DNA of 10,310 nucleotides, taken from the NCBI GenBank assembly GCA_002748225.1, contig PDRU01000070.1, positions 1-10,310 of the forward strand. Direction: 5' to 3'. The notes below the pieces were generated by a model. The model was given only the letters and a program-made list of their open reading frames with translations. It made no database searches and had not been told where the DNA came from. This document shows, one piece after another, positions 6,469 to 10,310 of the stretch. Source of the DNA: Spirochaetales bacterium (GTDB taxonomy: Bacteria; Spirochaetota; Spirochaetia; DSM-2461). The translations under genes were made by a program, and so were the position numbers. Numbering within the stretch: position 1 is the stretch's first letter; each line of letters begins with the position of its first letter.

Positions 6469-8184
6469 GTGAGTAAGAAATTGCTAGCATTAATTATGGT
6501 GATGGCGCTGGTCATCGCATCTTTGGCAGGTTGTTCGCAACCGACTGAAACGACACCGTCGGAAACACAAGCGGCTGAAACGACAGCAGCGCAAACTGAT
6601 GCACCGGCTGAGACGCAAGCAGCTGAGACGACGGCAGCGCAAACTGATGCGCCGGCAGCAGAAGGCGTCGTATTTAACTGGAATATCGGCGCTGACCCAA
6701 AAACAATCGACCCGTGCTTAAACGGTGCGAGCGATGGTGGCGACGTCATCAACCAAACATTTGAAGGTCTCGTCAGAGAAAAGAGCGGCGAAGTGTTGCC
6801 GGGTATCGCTGAGAGCTGGGAAGTTTCTGAAGACGGCTTGACCGTTACATTTAAACTCAGAAAGTCTAACTGGTCTGACGGCACACCGCTTACAGCCAAC
6901 GACTTTGTCTACTCTTGGAAACGCGGTATGGATCCGGCTACGGCATCTGAATACGCTTGGATTTGGGAATATACTAACATCGTAGGTGCGCAAGAAGCCG
7001 TTGAAGGCGGTTCACTCGACGCAGTAGGCGTTACAGCGCCCGATGACTATACTTTAGAAGTTAAACTCTCTACGCCGACGGACTACATCGTCAGCTTGTT
7101 ATCATTCTATCACTTTATGCCGACAAAAGAATCTGCAGTTCAAGCAGGCGCTGATGGCGCATGGGCAAAAGATCCGGCTAGCGTCGTCTGTAACGGTCCG
7201 TTCATGTTGACTGAATACAAAATTGGCGACGGCTTAAAGCTCGTTAAAAACCCTGAATACTGGAATGCAGAAAATGTTAAAATCGATACGATTTACGGTA
7301 AATTCATCGATGACCACTCAACTGCCTACCAAGCTTATCAAGCAGGCGAGTTAGACTATATCCCACAAGTTCCGACGGCAGAAATTCCGAAGCTTATCGC
7401 CGAAGATCCGAACTTCTACGTATTCCCATTATTGGGTACTTACTACTACAACTTCAACATGGATCTCGACATGTTTAAAGACCTCAGAGTCAGAAAAGCT
7501 TTGGCATATGCAATCGATCGCGAAATGATTACGGAAACGCTCGGCGCTGGTCAAGTTCCGGCTGCAGGCTTTGTTCCTCCGGGATTTATGGACGACAAGG
7601 GCAATGACTTCTTTGAGACTTCAGGCACGTACGGCTTTGCTACAGACGGCAGCAAGGTAGAAGAAGCTAAGGCGCTGCTCGCCGAAGCCGGTTACCCGAA
7701 TGGCGAAGGTTTCCCTGAATTCACATTACTTTATAACACGAGTGACTCTCATAAGATGGTTGCCGAACTCGTTCAAGAAATGTGGAAGACAAACTTGGGT
7801 ATCAACATCAAGCTCGAAAACCAAGAGTGGGCAGTATTCCAAGACACGCGTAAAGAGGGTAACTTCGAAGTAGCGCGCGGTGGCTGGTTGACTGACTTTA
7901 TGGATCCTAGTGGTTTGTTGAGTATCTTCACATCTGAAAACGCTTACAACGACCCGAACTTCAACAACGCTGAATACGACGCATTGTTGTCAGCATCATC
8001 TAAGACGAGAGGCGCAGAGCACTTTGATAACCTCTACAAAGCGCAAGAAATCTTGATGACTGAATTGCCGGTTATCCCGGTTTACCACTACACTGACTTT
8101 ATGCTCGTTTCACCGAAAGTACAAGGTTGGGACAGATCAGTACTCGGTACAGTTGACTTTAGTGGCGCTTACATTGCAGAATAA
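6469..8184 (+). CDS. oppA: Oligopeptide-binding lipoprotein, SBP family 5
   Basis: This is the substrate-binding protein of the importer, anchored by lipid on the outer face of the membrane. It starts with GTG 6469, 5 bases after AGGAGGT (6457-6463), one of the best ribosome sites in the window. A lipoprotein signal ends in LAGC with Cys22 as the lipid-bearing residue. Residues 23-65 form a low-complexity linker with two identical 16-residue units. The family-5 fold then runs to residue 571: NIGADPKTIDP, LVREKSGEVLPGIAESWE, WSDGTPLTANDFVYSWKR, a CNGPFML segment, LRVRKALAYAIDREMI and GGWLTDFMDP. These fit OppA-type proteins, which bind peptides with little sequence preference, but the ligand cannot be read from sequence. 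Placing A last (B-C-D-F-A), with its own promoter, fits its higher expected amount. Two hairpins follow. Confidence 0.94.
   Translation: MSKKLLALIMVMALVIASLAGCSQPTETTPSETQAAETTAAQTDAPAETQAAETTAAQTDAPAAEGVVFNWNIGADPKTIDPCLNGASDGGDVINQTFEGLVREKSGEVLPGIAESWEVSEDGLTVTFKLRKSNWSDGTPLTANDFVYSWKRGMDPATASEYAWIWEYTNIVGAQEAVEGGSLDAVGVTAPDDYTLEVKLSTPTDYIVSLLSFYHFMPTKESAVQAGADGAWAKDPASVVCNGPFMLTEYKIGDGLKLVKNPEYWNAENVKIDTIYGKFIDDHSTAYQAYQAGELDYIPQVPTAEIPKLIAEDPNFYVFPLLGTYYYNFNMDLDMFKDLRVRKALAYAIDREMITETLGAGQVPAAGFVPPGFMDDKGNDFFETSGTYGFATDGSKVEEAKALLAEAGYPNGEGFPEFTLLYNTSDSHKMVAELVQEMWKTNLGINIKLENQEWAVFQDTRKEGNFEVARGGWLTDFMDPSGLLSIFTSENAYNDPNFNNAEYDALLSASSKTRGAEHFDNLYKAQEILMTELPVIPVYHYTDFMLVSPKVQGWDRSVLGTVDFSGAYIAE
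6562..6657 (+). repeat. 48-base tandem duplication in the OppA linker
   Basis: Two 48-base units (6562-6609 and 6610-6657) encode the identical peptide ETQAAETTAAQTDAPA. The DNA copies differ at several third codon positions, so the duplication is not brand new, and the protein repeat has been kept. It lies between the lipid anchor and the folded domain, so it probably acts as a flexible spacer through the cell wall. Confidence 0.9.
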
Positions 8185-8223
8185 TGTAAATACCAAGTCG
8201 AAAAAAGTAAATACTTAATAATC

Positions 8224-8256
8224 AAGGCGCTCGCGTTATAATGCGAGCGCCTTTTA
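8224..8256 (+). terminator. Intrinsic terminator after oppA
   Basis: AAGGCGCTCGC (8224-8234) pairs perfectly with GCGAGCGCCTT (8243-8253) over an 8-base loop, followed by a short T run. It lies 39 bases after the oppA stop codon. Confidence 0.88.
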
Positions 8257-8260
8257 CTGT

Positions 8261-8288
8261 AAGAGCAGGGGGCGCCCCTGCTCTTCTT
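8261..8288 (+). terminator. Second hairpin, probable back-up terminator
   Basis: AAGAGCAGGGG (8261-8271) and CCCCTGCTCTT (8275-8285) form a perfect 11-base inverted repeat with only 3 bases between. It starts 7 bases after the first terminator's stem. The T-rich tail is poor (CTTAT), so it may instead protect the RNA 3' end or be a leftover of an inserted palindrome. Confidence 0.55.
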
Positions 8289-8400
8289 ATATCATCTCGA
8301 CGACTCGCCTTTTTGCCGCTTTAAAGCTTTTCATTACACTTTCAACTTTCAACTATTTTTAAATATTTTTCGTGACTATTCAGTTAAAGAGCATAACAGG

Positions 8401-8446
8401 GTGTCATCTCGACCGAAGTGCATAGCACATAGTGGAGAGATCTCGC
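8401..8446 (-). repeat. Dispersed short repeat, copy 2 (inverted)
   Basis: On the minus strand this begins GCGAGATCTCTCCACTA and ends GTCGAGATGACAC, the same two blocks as at 1592-1623 on the plus strand. Between them is an extra piece containing GTGC-TAT-GCAC, which can form a small hairpin. GAGATCTC within it is also a palindrome. I see no open frame or transposase, so it looks like a non-coding mobile or structural element. Confidence 0.65.
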
Positions 8447-8496
8447 TTTTTATCGCAATTGAAGCGAAGCACTTTCGCCTTTATCCTTTTAATCCC

Positions 8497-8525
8497 TTGA
8501 CAAATATATCGAAGTGCGATATATT
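8497..8525 (+). promoter_or_regulatory. Promoter of padR and the DUF2812 gene
   Basis: A perfect -35 TTGACA (8497-8502), a 17-base spacer and TATATT (8520-8525) form a strong promoter. The whole spacer and the -10 box are covered by a dyad, so a bound repressor would block polymerase. The start point would be near 8532, at the left edge of the second dyad. Confidence 0.85.
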
Positions 8526-8545
8526 TTATATCGAGATGCGATATA
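8502..8545. promoter_or_regulatory. Pair of operator dyads, probably for PadR
   Basis: Dyad 1: AAATATATCG (8502-8511), 5 bases, CGATATATTT (8517-8526). Dyad 2: TATATCG (8527-8533), 5 bases, CGATATA (8539-8545). Their centres are 22 bases apart, about two DNA turns, so two dimers would sit on the same face. One lies between the -35 and -10 boxes and one at the expected RNA start. This is a classic repressor layout. PadR proteins commonly repress their own operon through such dyads; binding here is inference. Confidence 0.75.
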
Positions 8546-8574
8546 TCGAGCTGTAATCTAAAAGGAGCATACCG

Positions 8575-8898
8575 GTGGATTCAAAACTAAAGAGAATATA
8601 CGTGCCAATGTCTGAAACCGCTTTTTACATCCTGTTTTGCTTACAACGACCGCAACACGGCTATGGCATTGCGCAGCGCGTAAAAGAAATGACTGCAAAC
8701 GAAGTGACCATCAGCCCCGGTACGATGTATGGCACATTGTCTAAAATGGAAAAAGACGGACTAATAATCCGCGTTAGCGAACAAGAAAAGCGAAAGCTCT
8801 ATCAAATTACAGATCTCGGCAACAAAATATTGCAAATAGAACTGCGCCGCATTAACCGCCTATTTAAAAATAGTATAGGAGAGCAATACGATGGCTAA
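8575..8898 (+). CDS. PadR-family transcriptional repressor
   Basis: The 107-residue protein is almost only a winged-helix domain, typical of the short PadR subfamily that dimerises through one C-terminal helix. The family signature is clear: PMSETAFYILFCLQ (about 11-24), HGYGIAQRVKEMT (28-40), then the recognition part ISPGTMYGTLSKMEKDGLI (46-64) and a wing with KRKLYQITDLG. It starts with GTG 8575 behind AAAGGAG (8561-8567), 7 bases of spacing. The promoter just upstream is overlaid by two dyads, so it probably represses itself and the next gene, which it overlaps by 8 bases. In related pairs the regulator answers drugs, phenolics or cell-envelope stress; the signal here is unknown. Confidence 0.93.
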   Translation: MDSKLKRIYVPMSETAFYILFCLQRPQHGYGIAQRVKEMTANEVTISPGTMYGTLSKMEKDGLIIRVSEQEKRKLYQITDLGNKILQIELRRINRLFKNSIGEQYDG

Positions 8899-9439
8899 AA
8901 CAATGATAAATATAAGATTTTTTACGGTTGCAGATTATCGCGAAGAAACCGATTGGTTGAGAAGACAACATCAAAGCGGCTGGAAATTAAAAAAATTTTT
9001 TCCGCCCTGTTTTTTCGCATTCGAAGCATGCCAGCCAGAAGATGTCATTTATCAATTAGATTATAAAAACAAGCGGGTGACAGCCGACTATCTACAACTA
9101 TTTGACGATTACGGCTGGAAATACTGCGGTTCTTGTCTGGGTTGGAACTATTTTAGAAAACCGCTCAGCAAAATAGAAAACGACGAAGAGCGAGAAATAT
9201 TTTCCGATACAGAATCAAAGCTGACGATGGTCGAGCACATATTTAAAACGCGCATCTTGCCATTGCTCATCATCTTTTGTACATTAATCATTCCACAGCT
9301 ATTTATGTTTATCAGCGGCACAAGAGCATTTGATAAGGCGATTTTCGGCATGTTTGCCCTACTCGCCATCGTATATCTTTACATTTTCATCCGCGTCGGC
9401 TTTAAGCTAAGACAAATTAGAGCGTCCCTGAAAAACTAA
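8891..9439 (+). CDS. DUF2812 domain membrane protein
   Basis: The 182-residue protein has an N-terminal soluble domain (about 7-95), with FFTVADYREETDWLRRQHQSGW, an F-E-P-D-V-YQLDY region and DDYGWKYCGSCLGWNYFRK. This is the pattern of DUF2812, a family usually found next to PadR regulators. Two hydrophobic helices follow (about 121-142 and 150-170), with a basic C-terminal tail. It should sit in the cell membrane with the DUF2812 part in the cytoplasm, judged from the positive residues. Start ATG 8891 has AGGAG at 8877-8881 and overlaps padR by 8 bases, so the two are translated together and probably share the PadR-controlled promoter. No biochemical function is known to me for this family. 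Confidence 0.87.
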   Translation: MAKTMINIRFFTVADYREETDWLRRQHQSGWKLKKFFPPCFFAFEACQPEDVIYQLDYKNKRVTADYLQLFDDYGWKYCGSCLGWNYFRKPLSKIENDEEREIFSDTESKLTMVEHIFKTRILPLLIIFCTLIIPQLFMFISGTRAFDKAIFGMFALLAIVYLYIFIRVGFKLRQIRASLKN

Positions 9440-9498
9440 ATCGTTTAAAGCAATAGTGTTTGGTGTTTGTATCAGTACTTTTTTCATAACAATCTCAT

Positions 9499-9972
9499 TT
9501 ACTTGCCGTCCCTATTTCTATTGTGCAAAAACGCTTCCCAATCGCTTTTGGGTGCCCTATCGGCAATGTTATCAGCATAATTCACATCGCCCGCCTTTCC
9601 CGAAAACATCAGATAAAACAGCAGTAGCCCGCCGAAAAATGTCGTCAATAAGCTAGTCAAGGCGGCTACGCTACCGTGGATATAATTATAACTGCGCGCA
9701 AATAGATAAGAAAATAGCAGGGCGGCACACGATGAGAGTATGCCAAATAGCGTATAAAATTCGTCGCCCAAAAACAAATCTTCGCCACGCTCCAGTAAGT
9801 AGTCAATCGCCTCTTCACGACTGATTCGCTTTTCGTCGATGACTTGATGAATTTTGGCATTCGTCTGCATGATGCTATTGAGATTGTAACAGTGGACAAG
9901 GAACACCAGCGCAGTCAGAATCACATTAAACACGATAACTTTGCGAGCGAACTTTGAAAATTTATAATGCAT
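9499..9972 (-). CDS. Unrecognised three-helix membrane protein
   Basis: I do not recognise this family. I chose the start at 9972 because AGGGAGG lies just upstream on the minus strand with about 5-7 bases of spacing; an in-frame ATG at 10026 lies inside the repeat region and has no ribosome site. The resulting 157-residue protein begins MHYKFSKFARK. Its first helix is about 11-28 (VIVFNVILTALVFLVHC). A charged, helical part with ISREEAIDYLLERGED (about 49-64) comes next, then two more helices near 74-92 and 99-121 and a hydrophilic tail ending NRNRDGK. It converges with the DUF2812 gene, 59 bases between stops and no clear terminator. Its promoter would lie in or beside the palindrome array. 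The strong start site and membrane layout support a real gene. Confidence 0.72.
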   Translation of the reverse strand: MHYKFSKFARKVIVFNVILTALVFLVHCYNLNSIMQTNAKIHQVIDEKRISREEAIDYLLERGEDLFLGDEFYTLFGILSSCAALLFSYLFARSYNYIHGSVAALTSLLTTFFGGLLLFYLMFSGKAGDVNYADNIADRAPKSDWEAFLHNRNRDGK

Positions 9973-9992
9973 ACTAACCTCCCTAACTGCAC

Positions 9993-10018
9993 AAATATTG
10001 GTGCCAAATATTGGTGCC
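9993..10018. repeat. Perfect 13-base tandem repeat in the leader of the minus-strand gene
   Basis: AAATATTGGTGCC occurs at 9993-10005 and again directly at 10006-10018. The second copy runs into the palindrome GTGCCTGGCAC (10014-10024). On the minus strand this is the 5' leader of the three-helix membrane protein gene, upstream of its ribosome site. Confidence 0.9.
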
Positions 10019-10310
10019 TGGCACAATTATAATATAACACATTTGCAATTAAAATACAGCCTTCTGCCACAATTGTGCAGTTTGCTGTAATGACCTACAG
10101 TGCGTAAGCGTGCCTGGCACTGCTACGTATACAAAACACTATCAGCCACTATCTACGTGCCTGGCACCTCTATGTTAGTTTTGTCATTAATATTGGTGCC
10201 TGGCACCTTTTAGAACATGTTGAGAGCAAGTGCGCCTGTCACCTCTGCGTATACAAAACATCGTCAGCCACTATCTATGTGTCTGGCACTTCTGTGTGAG
10301 TTCTTGTCAT
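10014..10310. repeat. Array of GTGCCTGGCAC palindromes, running off the window
   Basis: GTGCCTGGCAC occurs perfectly at 10014-10024, 10110-10120, 10157-10167 and 10196-10206. The copy at 10279-10289 has one change (GTGTCTGGCAC), and a weaker one is near 10230-10242. A longer unit also repeats: 10110-10187 matches 10232-10310 with a few changes and one indel, a period of about 122 bases, including the shared CGTATACAAAACA and GTCAGCCACTATCTA-like blocks. Between 10055 and 10100 are further small inverted repeats (TACAGC/GCTGTA, CACAATTGTG). No open frame is seen. The structure is like REP/BIME clusters, whose palindromes are often moved by a REP-associated tyrosine transposase; none is in the window. 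Confidence 0.85.
10026..10031 (-). promoter_or_regulatory. Possible -10 box of the minus-strand membrane protein gene
   Basis: The minus strand reads TATAAT here, in a TATA-rich stretch. No good -35 box is found 16-18 bases upstream. The RNA would start around 10019, within the GTGCCTGGCAC palindrome, so the repeat would lie at the start site. Confidence 0.4.

Larger units (their letters stand above)
8185..8574. other. Intergenic stretch between oppA and padR, no gene seen
   Basis: No convincing coding frame is present in these 390 bases. They hold two hairpins (8224-8285), an AT-rich middle with a TTTCAAC direct repeat near 8340, a dispersed repeat (8401-8446), and the padR promoter and operators (8497-8545). 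A short ATCATCTCGACGACTCGCC at 8291 resembles the start of the dispersed repeat and could be a broken copy. Confidence 0.7.

Noticed and set aside
6450..6899. Minus-strand open frame of 149 codons with ASVCAAVVSAACVS-like repeats
   Set aside because: It is the antisense of the duplicated OppA linker. The apparent protein repeat only mirrors the coding repeat, and the plus-strand gene is certain.
9973..10026. Upstream ATG (10026) for the minus-strand membrane protein
   Set aside because: The extra 18 residues are encoded by the repeat sequence and lack a ribosome site, while 9972 has AGGGAGG just upstream.
10110..10310. CRISPR array
   Set aside because: The repeated unit is an 11-base palindrome at irregular spacing, and the intervening sequences are themselves repeated, not unique spacers.

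Overview
The window looks like a chromosomal segment of an anaerobic, peptide-using Firmicute, probably of the Clostridia. The grounds are strong AGGAGG-type ribosome binding sites, GTG and TTG starts, TATAAT promoters, an alanine/threonine/glutamate-rich lipoprotein linker, and the PadR/DUF2812 gene pair. I cannot name the genus from the sequence.

Left part (1-2180): the 3' part of an M42-family metallo-aminopeptidase is followed after 11 bases by a secreted protein of the GH114-like MJ1477/TM1410 group (COG2342). Its two halves appear in the opposite order from the usual family architecture, so it looks circularly permuted. A short gap with a dispersed-repeat element leads to an OsmC-like gene that ends at a clear intrinsic terminator.

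Centre (2180-8290): a complete oligopeptide/dipeptide ABC importer in the order permease B, permease C, ATPase D, ATPase F, binding protein A. Genes B-C-D-F are tightly coupled (1-base TAATG overlaps at B/C and D/F, a 4-base gap at C/D) behind an extended -10 promoter. The lipoprotein gene has its own strong promoter, starting inside the end of the F gene, plus a near-consensus Shine-Dalgarno sequence. This fits a need for extra binding protein. Two hairpins in tandem close the unit. The C permease carries an extra extracytoplasmic domain of about 85 residues.

Right part (8290-10310): a 390-base intergenic stretch holds a second copy of the dispersed repeat and a consensus promoter overlaid by two TATATCG-n5-CGATATA dyads. 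These are very probably the operators of the PadR-type repressor that follows. The repressor gene overlaps a DUF2812 membrane-protein gene. A convergent gene for an unrecognised three-helix membrane protein comes next. The window ends in a non-coding array of GTGCCTGGCAC palindromes with a longer period of about 122 bases.

Together, the importer brings in peptides and the M42 enzyme could degrade them in the cytoplasm. The most unusual points are the permuted GH114-like protein, the palindrome array, and the PadR operator pair with its membrane-protein target. I did not see a CRISPR array, transposase, tRNA or rRNA.
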